A stretch of DNA of 64,000 nucleotides from NCBI GenBank assembly GCA_900079685.1, contig LT599018.1, positions 2,147,486 through 2,211,485 of the forward strand, read 5' to 3'. The notes under the pieces were generated by a model, which ran no database searches, was not told the DNA's origin, and saw only the letters and a list, made by a program, of their open reading frames with translations. The translations under genes and the position numbers were made by a program. Below, piece after piece: positions 33,338 to 42,901 of this stretch. Each line of letters starts with the position of its first letter. The stretch's first letter is position 1. This stretch comes from an uncultured delta proteobacterium. GTDB lineage: Bacteria > Desulfobacterota > Desulfovibrionia > Desulfovibrionales > Desulfovibrionaceae.

Positions 33338-33393
33338 CCCCCTCCAGCGGGTTGATCTGGAATAATCACGCAATCAAGTATGGGACCAGCCGG

Positions 33394-34353
33394 ATGCATC
33401 TGAAAAAACGGGTTCTGATTACGGGCGGCGCGGGATTTTTAGGACGGCATCTGACCGGGGTCCTCCTGGATCGCGGGGATGAAGTGCTCTGCGTGGATAA
33501 TTTTTTCACGGGCAGCCGCGACAACATTGCCGAATTTTTCGGCAACCCCAACTTTGAATTCCTGCGCCACGACGTCACCTTCCCCCTGGTGGTGGAGGTG
33601 GACGCCATCTTCAACCTGGCCTGCCCGGCATCCCCGATCCATTACCAGGTCGACCCGGTGCAGACCATCAAGACCTGCGTGCACGGGGCCATCAACGTGC
33701 TCGGTCTTGCCAAACGGCTGAAGATTCCCATTTTCCAGGCATCCACGTCCGAAGTGTACGGCGACCCGGAAGTCCACCCCCAGGAGGAAAGTTACTGGGG
33801 CAAGGTCAACCCCATCGGGCTCCGCTCCTGCTACGACGAAGGCAAACGCTGCGCCGAGGCGCTGATGTTCGCCTATCACCGGCAGAACGCCACGCGCATC
33901 AAGGTAGGCCGCATTTTCAACACCTACGGCCCGTTCATGCATCCCAACGACGGCCGGGTCGTGTCCAACTTCATCATGCAGGCGCTCCGGGGGGAACCCA
34001 TCACCATCTACGGCGACGGGAACCAGACCCGCTCCTTCTGCTACGCGGAGGACCTCGTCCGCCTGATGGTGCTGTTCATGGACGACGAGAGCGGCTTCAC
34101 CGGCCCCATGAACATGGGCAACCCCGGCGAATTCACCATGCTGGAACTGGCAAAAACGATTATCGAGATCACCGGGTCCGCGTCCGTTATCAGCCACGAA
34201 CCGCTGCCCGCCGACGACCCGAAGCAGCGCCGGCCCAATATCGACGTGGCCAAAGCGCGGTATGGATGGGAGCCGAAAACGCACCTGCGGGAAGGGCTCG
34301 TGAAGACGATTGCGTATTTTGACGGGCTGCGCAAACGCGGGGTTGTGCGGTAG
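33394..34353 (+). CDS. UDP-glucuronate decarboxylase (UDP-xylose synthase-like SDR)
   Basis: Makes UDP-xylose from UDP-glucuronate for envelope or capsule sugars. The protein is 319 aa, the usual length of the soluble form. NAD site [14 protein letters not shown] near residue 6, [11 protein letters not shown], the [10 protein letters not shown] block, the [14 protein letters not shown] block and the [11 protein letters not shown] Tyr-x3-Lys catalytic pair are all as in Uxs. The ATG at 33394 has only a weak ribosome site. It is alone between two hairpin-rich gaps. Confidence 0.9.
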   Translation: MHLKKRVLITGGAGFLGRHLTGVLLDRGDEVLCVDNFFTGSRDNIAEFFGNPNFEFLRHDVTFPLVVEVDAIFNLACPASPIHYQVDPVQTIKTCVHGAINVLGLAKRLKIPIFQASTSEVYGDPEVHPQEESYWGKVNPIGLRSCYDEGKRCAEALMFAYHRQNATRIKVGRIFNTYGPFMHPNDGRVVSNFIMQALRGEPITIYGDGNQTRSFCYAEDLVRLMVLFMDDESGFTGPMNMGNPGEFTMLELAKTIIEITGSASVISHEPLPADDPKQRRPNIDVAKARYGWEPKTHLREGLVKTIAYFDGLRKRGVVR

Positions 34354-34479
34354 CGGCGAAGGGGGCATCCTCGCCCTCCATACCCCTTGCCGCCATGGCC
34401 CCGTATTGCCATCGGCCCGTATTTGAGGCACAACAGGCGGGTACATTTTCTCTTAATGCCACTCTCAGGAGACAACATC

Positions 34480-35592
34480 ATGGCGAATCTTCTTGACGGT
34501 CTTAAACCCACCCTGCTGATGGGCCCCGGCCCTTCCTGCGTGTTCGACGAAGTCTACGCCGCGCTGGCAAAGCCCACCATCGGGCACCTTGACCCCTATT
34601 TCATCAGCATCATGGACGGCATCAAGGTTCAGCTCCAGACCATGATGAACACGAAAAACGCCTGCACCATCCCCATGTCCGGCACGGGTTCCGCCGGGAT
34701 GGAAACCTGCTTCGTGAACCTGGTGGAAAAGGGCGACCGCGTTCTTGTCATCATCAACGGCGTGTTCGGCAAACGCATGCAGGATGTGGCCGGACGCCTC
34801 GGCGCCGATGTGGACGTCATCGAATTCGAATGGGGCACCCCGGTCAAACCCGCGGCGGTCGCCGAACAGCTCAAGAACGGCCCCTACGCCCTCGTGGCCG
34901 TCGTCCATGCGGAAACCTCCACCGGCGTGTGCAACCCGGTCATGGAAATCGGCAAACTGGTGCAAGAAACCGGCGCGCTCTACCTGGTGGACTGCGTGAC
35001 CAGCCTTGGCGGCATCCCCGTGGAAATGGACGCCTGGGGCTGCGACGCCCTGTACAGCGGCACCCAGAAGTGCCTGTCCTGCCCTCCGGGGCTCGCTCCC
35101 GTGTCCTTCTCGGACAAGGCCGTCGCCAAGCTCAAAGCCCGCAAGACCAAGGTGCCCAACTGGTACCTGGATCTCTCCATGATTATCAACTACTGGGAAG
35201 GCCACAGCCGCGCTTACCACCACACCGCGCCCATCAATATGCTGTACGGCCTGTACGCGGCGCTGGACACGGTCCTGAAGGAAGGCCTGCCCGCCTCCTT
35301 CGCGCGCCACCAGGCCATGCACGAACGGCTGGGCAAGGGGCTGGAAAAGCTCGGCATCGCGTTCTTCGTGGAAAAGGGCTACCGGCTGCCGCAACTGAAC
35401 GCGGTCACCATCCCCGACGGCGTTGACGAAGCCGCCGTGCGCGCCCGTCTGCTGAAAGAATTTCAGATCGAGATCGGCTCGGGCCTCGGCCCCCTGGCCG
35501 GTAAAATCTGGCGGATCGGCCTCATGGGCCACACCGCCCGCCCGGAAAACGTGGACAGGCTCATCGCCGCCCTGGAAAAATGCCTTAAGTAG
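34480..35592 (+). CDS. Class V aminotransferase (serine-pyruvate/alanine-glyoxylate aminotransferase type)
   Basis: A PLP enzyme of 370 aa that moves an amino group between small amino acids and glyoxylate or pyruvate. LLMGPGPSCV at the start, SGTGSAGMETCFVNL, HAETSTGVCNPVMEI, VDCVTSLGGIPVEMDAW, and the PLP lysine Lys197 in SGTQKCLSCPPGLAPV. The Arg in the C-terminal WRIGLMGH binds the carboxylate. AGGAGA precedes the ATG at 34480. It lies 5 bases before ftsY, so the two are co-transcribed. The exact substrate pair cannot be read from sequence. Confidence 0.92.
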   Translation: MANLLDGLKPTLLMGPGPSCVFDEVYAALAKPTIGHLDPYFISIMDGIKVQLQTMMNTKNACTIPMSGTGSAGMETCFVNLVEKGDRVLVIINGVFGKRMQDVAGRLGADVDVIEFEWGTPVKPAAVAEQLKNGPYALVAVVHAETSTGVCNPVMEIGKLVQETGALYLVDCVTSLGGIPVEMDAWGCDALYSGTQKCLSCPPGLAPVSFSDKAVAKLKARKTKVPNWYLDLSMIINYWEGHSRAYHHTAPINMLYGLYAALDTVLKEGLPASFARHQAMHERLGKGLEKLGIAFFVEKGYRLPQLNAVTIPDGVDEAAVRARLLKEFQIEIGSGLGPLAGKIWRIGLMGHTARPENVDRLIAALEKCLK

Positions 35593-35597
35593 GTCGC

Positions 35598-36950
35598 ATG
35601 GGATTTTTTTCATCCATCAAAAAACTCTGGGGACCGGGCGGCGGTGATGCCGCGCCCGGTCCTGACGTTACGGCAGCGCCGGCCGCCGCCCCTGCTTCCC
35701 CTCTTGCTCCCGAGGACACCGGCGAGTGGAAAGAATCGCTCTCCCTTGCCCTGCGCGAGGCGGAGCCGCGCCTTTCCGTCTGGCTGGCCCTGGTCCTTAA
35801 GGGTGTTTCCGAAGCCGGGCCCCTCTTGTGGGAACGGCTCGGCTTTCTGTTCGACGCTCTGGAAATTCCGGCAGGTGAAAAGGAGGCGTTCATCGCGTCC
35901 TTTGCCGCCTGGCTCGACGATATGGGCTACGCCCATGTGGACGAGTTCCGGTCGGAACTGCAGTTCCGCCTGGCGCTCGCCCTTGACCTGGAAGACGAGG
36001 AAGATGAAAAGAGCCGCCTGCTCCTGAAACTTTCCGACAGCCTGGCCAAAACCCGCGAACAGCTGGGGCGCGGCCTGGACACGCTTTTCGCCTCCCACGC
36101 CACCATTTCAGGCGCCTTGTGGGAAGAGCTGGAAGAACTCCTCATCATTGCAGACGTGGGGGTAGCATCATCCCAGGAGCTGGTTTCCCGGCTGAAAAAA
36201 CGCGCCTACCGCGAAAAGATCACAGACCCCTCCGCCCTGCGCGGCCTCCTGTTCAAGGAACTGGCGGGCGTGTTCACGCCCCGCAAGCGCATCCAGGCCG
36301 TAACCCTGCCGGAAGTGGTCATGGTCATCGGCGTCAACGGGGTGGGCAAAACCACCACCATCGCCAAAATGGCCTACCGCGCCCGCATGCAGGGTAAAAC
36401 GGTCCTCGTCGCGGCGGCGGACACCTTTCGCGCGGCCGCGGTGGAGCAGCTTGAAGTCTGGTCCAAACGCGTGGGCGCCTCGTTCTACGCCAAGGGAGCT
36501 AACGCCGACCCGGCTGCCGTGGCCTACGAGGCCGTGGAAAAAGCCCTTGAGCAAGGCGTTGACCTTCTGCTCGTGGATACGGCGGGGCGGCTCCACACCA
36601 AGGCCAACCTGATGGAAGAACTGACCAAGATCCGCCGCGTATTGGGCAAAAAACACCCCGGCGCGCCGCACCGCTCCATCCTGGTCATTGACGCCACCAC
36701 CGGCCAGAACGCGCTTTCCCAGGTCAAACTGTTCCAGGAAGCCGCCGGGATTGACGAAATAATCCTGACCAAACTCGACGGCACGGCCAAGGGCGGCATT
36801 GTGGCAGCCGTCGCCATGCAGTTCGCGATCCCGATCACGTATGTCGGGCTCGGCGAAAAGATGGAAGATCTCCGGCCCTTTGACGGCGAGCAGTTCGCCC
36901 GCGCCCTGATCGGCGCCGATCACGCGGGCGGCGCAGACGGCGCGGCCTGA
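35598..36950 (+). CDS. ftsY: Signal recognition particle receptor FtsY
   Basis: A GTPase that docks ribosome-SRP complexes at the inner membrane. The protein is 450 aa. The N-terminal A domain (about 1-130) is Ala/Pro- and acid-rich, the N domain follows, and the G domain has GVNGVGKTTTIAKMA (about 246-260), AADTFRAAAVEQL, LVDTAGRLHTK, TKLDGTAKGG and the C-terminal DLRPFDGEQFARAL. It starts 5 bases after the aminotransferase gene and is followed by a strong terminator. Confidence 0.97.
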   Translation: MGFFSSIKKLWGPGGGDAAPGPDVTAAPAAAPASPLAPEDTGEWKESLSLALREAEPRLSVWLALVLKGVSEAGPLLWERLGFLFDALEIPAGEKEAFIASFAAWLDDMGYAHVDEFRSELQFRLALALDLEDEEDEKSRLLLKLSDSLAKTREQLGRGLDTLFASHATISGALWEELEELLIIADVGVASSQELVSRLKKRAYREKITDPSALRGLLFKELAGVFTPRKRIQAVTLPEVVMVIGVNGVGKTTTIAKMAYRARMQGKTVLVAAADTFRAAAVEQLEVWSKRVGASFYAKGANADPAAVAYEAVEKALEQGVDLLLVDTAGRLHTKANLMEELTKIRRVLGKKHPGAPHRSILVIDATTGQNALSQVKLFQEAAGIDEIILTKLDGTAKGGIVAAVAMQFAIPITYVGLGEKMEDLRPFDGEQFARALIGADHAGGADGAA

Positions 36951-36982
36951 ATCCGGCGCCCTTCCTGACCCAATCCGGCAGG

Positions 36983-37030
36983 AAAGAAACCGGCGCGTGC
37001 CGCTTGCCGCGGCACACGCCGGTTTCTTTT
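36983..37030 (+). terminator. Terminator of ftsY
   Basis: Long stem AAAGAAACCGGCG...CGCCGGTTTCTTT with an inner GTGCCGC/GCGGCAC part, about 32 bases past the stop codon. The remainder of the gap to 37182 holds no gene. Confidence 0.85.
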
Positions 37031-37182
37031 GCCGCGCAAGACACGGAGCCCGCGTACCCGCCGGTTTGGAAAAAGTATAGACTGTATCTACACCCGTATT
37101 TTTTACCGCGCCGATACCGCTCCCGCCGGGGATTTGCCGCATAATGCGGCCGGGAAGGGCGGAACCCGTTCAGGAACCCCTT

Positions 37183-37581
37183 CTAGGAACCCGTGGACGC
37201 TTTCGGCGTCAGCGCCCCTTTTGGCGTCAACGTCCGGGGGATGGAGAAGTCGCGGACCGTGAGGCCCAGTTCTTTCGCGGCCTCTTCGGCCAGCAGGCAA
37301 TCCCCGCTGGAAGCCAGGTTTTTGTAGATCAGACTGGAGCCGCCGCAAATGTAGGCGTCATCGACGCTGGTTTTGTATTGCCGGCATTTGGCCAGTTGCA
37401 GCGAAAGCAGCGTGCGGTTCTCGATAAACGCCTGTTTCTTCCGGTCCCGCTCCGCTTGTCCTGGTCCCAGATACGAGGCAACGCCGCCGTTTGAAAACAG
37501 CATTGCCAAGAATACCGACACGCAAAGGATGATGACGGGGAGCGCTGTCCGGAGAAACCCTCCCGTTGTTTTCTTTTCCAT
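37183..37581 (-). CDS. Single-span membrane protein of unknown function
   Basis: A 132-aa protein I do not recognise. GGGAGG precedes the ATG at 37581. A transmembrane helix lies at about residues 11-29 (ALPVIILCVSVFLAMLFS), and the rest appears to be outside the cytoplasm. Three Cys (CRQY, ICGG, GDCL) in the soluble part could form a disulfide. The tail has a short repeat, TPKGALTPKA. Small anchored proteins like this accompany envelope machinery, but the neighbours (ftsY and an RND pump, both on the other strand) give no link. Confidence 0.6.
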   Translation of the reverse strand: MEKKTTGGFLRTALPVIILCVSVFLAMLFSNGGVASYLGPGQAERDRKKQAFIENRTLLSLQLAKCRQYKTSVDDAYICGGSSLIYKNLASSGDCLLAEEAAKELGLTVRDFSIPRTLTPKGALTPKASTGS

Positions 37582-37795
37582 TGCCGCCTCCCGCGGACCG
37601 GGACTGCCGTCTTCGCGGGCCGTACGGCGGCCCGCCGGGTACGCGCGGCCTTTCCCGGTTTTCGCGCCATAAGTATACGCCCGTGCCGAAAAAACGGCAA
37701 GGAGTTGGAACATTTTGCTCCGGAAATGCCCCGCCGGATAAGCCGCCGCCCGCGCCAAGATGTTTGACGATTCTCGCTTTCAGGAGCTATAGAAT

Positions 37796-39055
37796 ATGGC
37801 GGTTCAGCAAAAACACCAGCAAAGCAGAGCATACATGGTGCTTCTCCATATTTTTCCAAGGCCTGTTCTCGCGGCGCTTTGCGCCGGGGTCATGGCCGTC
37901 CTTCTTTCCGCCTGCGGCGACGGGGGCAAGGAAACCGCGCGCCCGGAGCGGGCCGCCCCGGTGGTGACCGCCAAAGTGGCCCGGCGGGACGTGCCCCGCA
38001 CCCTGAACGCCGTGGGCACCGTGCAGCCCGCCGCGAGCGTGGCGGTAAAACCCCAGGTGGGCGGGCAGATCGTCGAGGTGCCCGTCTCCTCCGGCCAGGA
38101 CGTCATCAAGGACCAGGTGTTGTTCCGCATCGACCCCAGGCCGTACGAAGCCGCCGTCAGGGAAGTGGAAGCGCGTCTTCTGCGCAACCAGGTGCTGCTC
38201 AAAAAAGCCGAGGAAGACCAGGCGCGGTTTTCCCGCCTGGTGCGCCAAGACGCCATCAGCCGGGAACAGTACGACCAGGCCGTTGCCAACGCCAATTCCC
38301 AGCGCGCTCTGGTCATCCAGGACCAGGCCACGCTGGCCTCCGCCAAGCTCCAGCTGGAATACGCCACCATCAAAGCGCCGGTTTCCGGCAGGATCGGCGA
38401 GGTGTTCCTGGATTTGGGCAACGTGGTCAAAGCCAACGACGACAGGACGCTTCTCGTCATCAACACCCTGGCCCCGGCCAAAATAGGTTTTGCCGTGCCC
38501 GAGCGCTACCTTCCCGAGGTCATGGCCCAGTTCCGGCAGGGACCCATTGCCGTTGTGGCCGCGCCGGAAGGGTTTACCCGCTTTTCCTCCACAGGCCGCC
38601 TGACCAGCATTGACAACGCCGTTGACGCCACCACCGGCACCATCAAGCTGGAGGCGACCTTTGACAACAAGGACCTTACCCTCTGGCCCGGCCAGTTCGC
38701 CCGGGTGACCGTGGACCTGGCCACCATGCCCGACGCCCTCGTCATCAACGCCTCGGCCGTGCTGGAAGGCATTATCGGCCAGTATGTGTATATCGTGGAT
38801 GCGGAGGGCAAGGCCCAGGTCCGCCCGGTCAAGGCCCGGTTCGTGACCGGGGACGAAATGATGGTCGAGGAAGGGCTTAACGCCGGGGACCGCGTGGTGC
38901 TCGACGGGCAGCTCAACCTGGCCGCGGGGATCCCGGTCGTGGAGCGCCGGGCCGACGGCAGCCCCGCGAACGCGCCGTCCGACGCGAACACGCCGTCCGA
39001 CGCGAACACGCCTTCGGGCGCGAACACGCCTTCGGGCGGACCCGGCCAGAAATGA
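37796..39055 (+). CDS. RND efflux periplasmic adaptor (MFP) lipoprotein
   Basis: Bridges an inner-membrane RND pump to an outer-membrane channel. The protein is 419 aa. The signal peptide ends in the lipobox LLSAC (Cys40). PQVGGQIVEVPVSSGQDVIKDQVLFRIDPRPYEAA is the lipoyl/barrel half-motif, a coiled-coil hairpin follows (about 120-185), then APVSGRIGEVFLDLGNVV. The last 30 residues are a tandem repeat of (N-T-P-S-D-A) and (N-T-P-S-G-A), absent from typical adaptors. AGGAGC precedes the ATG. Its stop overlaps the start of the pump gene by four bases (ATGA). Confidence 0.94.
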   Translation: MAVQQKHQQSRAYMVLLHIFPRPVLAALCAGVMAVLLSACGDGGKETARPERAAPVVTAKVARRDVPRTLNAVGTVQPAASVAVKPQVGGQIVEVPVSSGQDVIKDQVLFRIDPRPYEAAVREVEARLLRNQVLLKKAEEDQARFSRLVRQDAISREQYDQAVANANSQRALVIQDQATLASAKLQLEYATIKAPVSGRIGEVFLDLGNVVKANDDRTLLVINTLAPAKIGFAVPERYLPEVMAQFRQGPIAVVAAPEGFTRFSSTGRLTSIDNAVDATTGTIKLEATFDNKDLTLWPGQFARVTVDLATMPDALVINASAVLEGIIGQYVYIVDAEGKAQVRPVKARFVTGDEMMVEEGLNAGDRVVLDGQLNLAAGIPVVERRADGSPANAPSDANTPSDANTPSGANTPSGGPGQK

Positions 39056-42000
39056 ACATTTCCTCCCTTTTCATCCGGCGGCCCGTGGCTACAACGCTGG
39101 TCATGTTCGCCATCCTCATGGCCGGGGCCATCGGCTACAGGTTGTTGCCGGTGGCGGACCTGCCCACCGTGGACTTTCCCACCATCGAGGTCACGGCCAA
39201 CCTGTCCGGCGCCAACGCGGATACCATGGCGACGTCTGTCGCGACGCCCATTGAAAAGGAATTTTCCACCATCGCAGGCCTGGATTCCATGACCTCGGTC
39301 AGCGGCCAGGGCACAACCCGCATCACCCTGCAATTCGCCCTCAACCGGGATATCGACGCCGCCGCGCTGGACGTGCAGTCCGCCCTTTCCCGCGTGCAGC
39401 GGCGGCTGCCCTCGGACATGACCAACCCGCCGAGTTTCCGCAAGGTGAACCCGGCGGACGCGCCCGTATTTTACCTGTCCCTTTCCTCCAAGACCATGCG
39501 CCTCTCGGACGTGACGGAATACGGGGAAAACTTCATCGGCCAGCGCCTCTCCATGATCGACGGGGTGGCCCAGGTCATGGTCTACGGTTCCCAGAAGTAC
39601 GCCGTGCGCGTGCATGTGGATCCCCAGGCCATGGCCGCCAAGCAGATCGGCATAGATGAGGTGGCGGACGCGCTCCGGTACGGCAACGTCAATTTGCCGG
39701 TCGGCTCCATGACCGGGCCGTACACGGAATACACCATCCAAAGCTCCGGCAAGCTCATGGACGCCGCCGCCTTTCAGCCGCTCATCGTGGCCTGGCGCAA
39801 CGGCGCGCCCGTGCGTATCCAGGAAATCGGCACCGCTGTCGATTCCGTGGAGAACGACCGCCGCAAAAACTGGTTTGACGGCGTGCCGGGCGTGACCCTT
39901 GCCATCCAGCGCCAGCCCGGCTCCAACACTGTGGCCGTGGTGGATTCCATCAAGAACATGCTCCCGTCCCTGCGCGCCCAGGTTCCGGCAGCCATCGACA
40001 TGACCATCACCTACGATCGCTCCAAATCCATCCGGGAATCCGTGCGGGACGTGCAGTTCACCATGATGCTGACCATCTGCCTGGTCATCCTGGTCATATT
40101 CCTCTTCCTGCGCAACATACCGGCGACGGTCATCCCGTCGCTGGCCGTGCCGCTTTCCGTTATGGGCACTTTCGCGGTCATGCAGCTTCTCGGCTTCTCG
40201 GTGAACAACCTCACCCTCATGGCCCTGACCCTTGCGGTCAGCTTCGTGGTGGACGACGCCATCGTCATGCTGGAAAACATCGTCCGCCACATGGAACAGG
40301 GGAAAAGCCGCCTTGAGGCCGCGTTCGAGGGGTCCAGGGAAATCGGCTTCACCATCCTGTCCATGACCATTTCCCTGACGGCCGTGTTTATCCCGGTGCT
40401 GTTCATGGGCGGCATTGTGGGCAGGCTGTTTCACGAATTCGCGGTCACGGTCATGACGGCCATTCTGCTTTCCGGCTTCGTTTCCCTGACCCTTACCCCC
40501 ATGATGTGCGGCCGCTTCCTGACATCCATGCAGCACACAAAGATGCAGGAAGGTTTTTCCGGCTTCATGGAGCGGCTTTTCGACGCCTGGCTCGCGCTGT
40601 ATAAAAAAACTCTAGAAATAGCGCTCCTGCATAAAGGCTTACTGCTCCTGTTCTCCGGGGCTCTGCTGTTCCTGACGGGCTGGCTGTTCACCGTTGTGCC
40701 CAAGGGTTTCATCCCGCTGGAAGACAACGACCGCATCGTCATCCAGACCGAGGGGCTGCAAGGATCAAGCTTTGAGAACATGGCCCGCCATCAGCAGGAA
40801 CTGGTGGCCATTGTGGCGGCGGAACCGGCGGTTGAAGGCTACATGTCCGTTGTCGGCCCTTCCGGCGGGCAGCCGTTCAGCAACTCGGGCACCATCGTCC
40901 TGCGCCTGACGCCCAAATCCGGGCGGGAACACGCCTCGGTTATCATAAACCGGCTGCGGCAGAAATTCTCCCAGGTGCCGGGTATCCGGGCCTACCCGTC
41001 CATCCCGCCGTCCATCCGCATCGGAGGCTCGTCCACCAAGAGCCTGTACCAGTTCACCATGCAGAGCCCCAACACCCAGGACCTCTACGACAACGCGGAC
41101 GCGTTTCTGGAAAAGGTGCGCGCGCTCCCGCACGTGGCGGACGTGGCAACGGACCTGCAGATTCGTAACCCGGAAGTCCACATCAGCATAGACCGGGACA
41201 AGGCCTCGGCGCTCGGCATTACCGCGCAGCAGCTTGAGGACGCTCTCTCCTCGGCTTACAGCACCCGGGAAGTCTCCTCCATCCGCGCGGCCACCAACGA
41301 TTACTCCGTGCTGCTCCTGGTCGACCCGGTCTACCGGCGCAACCCGGAAGCGCTGAAACTGCTCTACGTCAGGAGCAAGAGCGGGCAGCTCGTGCCCCTG
41401 TCCACCCTGGTCCAGACCACCACGGGCGTCGGCCCCATGTCCGTGAACCACAGCGGGCAGCTGCCCTCGGTGACGGTTTCCTTCAACCTGGCGCCGGGCT
41501 ATTCCCTCGGCCAGGCCGTTGATGCCGTGCAGGCCCTTGCCACCCACAACCTGCCCGCCTCGGTTTCCACCATGTTCCAGGGCACGGCCCAGGCCTTCCA
41601 GGACTCTTTTGCCAACCTCTGGCTGCTCATGATGCTGGCCATTCTGGTCATCTATATCGTGCTCGGCATTTTGTACGAGAGCTTCATCCACCCCATAACC
41701 ATTCTCTCGGGGCTTCCGTCGGCAGGGGTGGGCGCGCTGATTACCCTGCTCATTTTCGGGAAGGATCTCGATATCTACGCCTTTGTGGGCATCATCATGC
41801 TCATCGGGATCGTGAAGAAAAACGCCATCATGATGATCGACTTCGCCCTGGAAGCGCAGCGCAAGGAATCCCTCGAGCCGGAAAAGGCCATCTACGCCGG
41901 GGCCATCATCCGCTTCCGGCCCATTATGATGACCACCATGGCCGCCCTGATGGGCTGCCTGCCCATCGCCCTGGGCCACGGGGCCGGGGCGGAATCGCGC

Positions 42001-42144
42001 CAGCCGCTGGGGCTCGCGGTGGTCGGCGGGCTTCTTGTTTCCCAGCTCCTCACCCTGTACCTCACCCCCGTGTACTACATCTACCTCGACCGCTTGCAGC
42101 GCTTCGGGGCATCCCTGCTCCGGAAGAAGAAAAAAACCGGATGA
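39052..42144 (+). CDS. RND multidrug efflux permease (AcrB/MdtB type)
   Basis: A 1030-aa inner-membrane drug/proton antiporter with 12 TM helices. Starts ISSLFIRRPVATTLVMFAI as in HAE1-family pumps. The TM4 proton-relay motif LAVSFVVDDAIVMLENI has the paired Asp residues; the TM10-12 area has LMIGIVKKNAIMMIDFAL-like sequence (MLIGIVKKNAIMMID). Two large periplasmic loops flank it. It is translationally coupled to its adaptor. No outer-membrane factor gene is here, so it must use a TolC encoded elsewhere. MdtB/MuxB-like sequence (RRLPSDMTNPPSFRKVNPADAPV) suggests a drug or bile-salt efflux role. Confidence 0.96.
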   Translation: MNISSLFIRRPVATTLVMFAILMAGAIGYRLLPVADLPTVDFPTIEVTANLSGANADTMATSVATPIEKEFSTIAGLDSMTSVSGQGTTRITLQFALNRDIDAAALDVQSALSRVQRRLPSDMTNPPSFRKVNPADAPVFYLSLSSKTMRLSDVTEYGENFIGQRLSMIDGVAQVMVYGSQKYAVRVHVDPQAMAAKQIGIDEVADALRYGNVNLPVGSMTGPYTEYTIQSSGKLMDAAAFQPLIVAWRNGAPVRIQEIGTAVDSVENDRRKNWFDGVPGVTLAIQRQPGSNTVAVVDSIKNMLPSLRAQVPAAIDMTITYDRSKSIRESVRDVQFTMMLTICLVILVIFLFLRNIPATVIPSLAVPLSVMGTFAVMQLLGFSVNNLTLMALTLAVSFVVDDAIVMLENIVRHMEQGKSRLEAAFEGSREIGFTILSMTISLTAVFIPVLFMGGIVGRLFHEFAVTVMTAILLSGFVSLTLTPMMCGRFLTSMQHTKMQEGFSGFMERLFDAWLALYKKTLEIALLHKGLLLLFSGALLFLTGWLFTVVPKGFIPLEDNDRIVIQTEGLQGSSFENMARHQQELVAIVAAEPAVEGYMSVVGPSGGQPFSNSGTIVLRLTPKSGREHASVIINRLRQKFSQVPGIRAYPSIPPSIRIGGSSTKSLYQFTMQSPNTQDLYDNADAFLEKVRALPHVADVATDLQIRNPEVHISIDRDKASALGITAQQLEDALSSAYSTREVSSIRAATNDYSVLLLVDPVYRRNPEALKLLYVRSKSGQLVPLSTLVQTTTGVGPMSVNHSGQLPSVTVSFNLAPGYSLGQAVDAVQALATHNLPASVSTMFQGTAQAFQDSFANLWLLMMLAILVIYIVLGILYESFIHPITILSGLPSAGVGALITLLIFGKDLDIYAFVGIIMLIGIVKKNAIMMIDFALEAQRKESLEPEKAIYAGAIIRFRPIMMTTMAALMGCLPIALGHGAGAESRQPLGLAVVGGLLVSQLLTLYLTPVYYIYLDRLQRFGASLLRKKKKTG

Positions 42145-42354
42145 TTCCCTTTTTAGACTTCTTTTAGAAAAATTTAAACTTCGTTCTCCCCCAATCAAGG
42201 CGACCATAATTGTGTTGTCTCCCTTCATTTTTTCTTTGCAAGTCCTTTCCCCTGCACTGGAAACCTCCGTTAGTCTAGGTACATAATCATTGCCGCTGCT
42301 ATAAATACTCTTATGTTCGACACTAGATATAAAAATGATCCATGGAGGTGGAGT

Positions 42355-42630
42355 ATGGGGGAACGTTTATCGCATACAGCGGGAATTCAGGAAGAAGTCA
42401 TTCGCGCGCTTCTGGCCAACTCTCTGGCTGTCATGGATATTGCCAACCAGCTTGGTCTTACGCCACGCGAAGTCCGGGACATTCTGCAAGAGACCCTTTT
42501 ACAGTTTGGTGATCCTTTGCCGATGGCAAATAACATCATTCCGGTCGCGGCCCACATCCCCGCGGAAATACCGAAGCTGGGCGGCAACGGGTTACGGGTG
42601 CTCCTGGCCAAAAGCCACAGCAGCAACTGA
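42355..42630 (+). CDS. Small helix-turn-helix protein of unknown function
   Basis: A 91-aa protein. The ATG at 42355 has GGAGGTGGAG upstream; the frame opens at 42313, but that start has no ribosome site. Residues about 11-45 (EEVIRALLANSLAVMDIANQLGLTPREVRDILQETLL) fit a sigma-70-r4-like or trpR-like HTH. The rest is short and hydrophobic with no domain I know. An AT-rich region with promoter-like character (42145-42350) precedes it, so it has its own promoter. It may be a transcription regulator of the RND pump beside it, but this is a guess from position. Confidence 0.6.
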   Translation: MGERLSHTAGIQEEVIRALLANSLAVMDIANQLGLTPREVRDILQETLLQFGDPLPMANNIIPVAAHIPAEIPKLGGNGLRVLLAKSHSSN

Positions 42631-42901
42631 GGCGTAACGCCGCCTCCCGAAAACCGCCGCCCGCGGCATCAGGCGGGCCGTCGATACAGGCCTTTGTATC
42701 GGCGGTCCGCCACAAAAGCGCAGCCCTTTTGCGCCGCGCCGCTCCACGCCGATATGAGCGTGCCCCTACAACTCGTTACCTTTCTCCGGACAGGCCTTTC
42801 CACAGGACCGTGACCGCAGGCGGCCCTTGCTGCGGCGGTCAAAACCACGTAGTATTCAGGCATCTTACAACCACCCACCACGATACTTCCGGAGGAGTGC
42901 C
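42631..42901. repeat. Hairpin-rich intergenic region
   Basis: A 271-base gap with several imperfect hairpins: 42673-42710 (GCGGGCCGTCGATACA against TGTATCGGCGGTCCGC) and GCGCAGCCCTTTTGCGC at about 42718-42734. Composition and layout resemble the palindromic repeats elsewhere in the window, but it shares no clear core with them. The reading frames crossing it look spurious. Confidence 0.45.

Noticed and set aside
31570-33399. 609-residue minus-strand frame
   Set aside because: Antisense to the flavoprotein gene, which has complete FAD, NAD and rhodanese motifs.
38940-39055. CRISPR-like short repeats
   Set aside because: The repeats are contiguous, in frame and coding, with no spacers. No CRISPR array or cas gene is present in the window.
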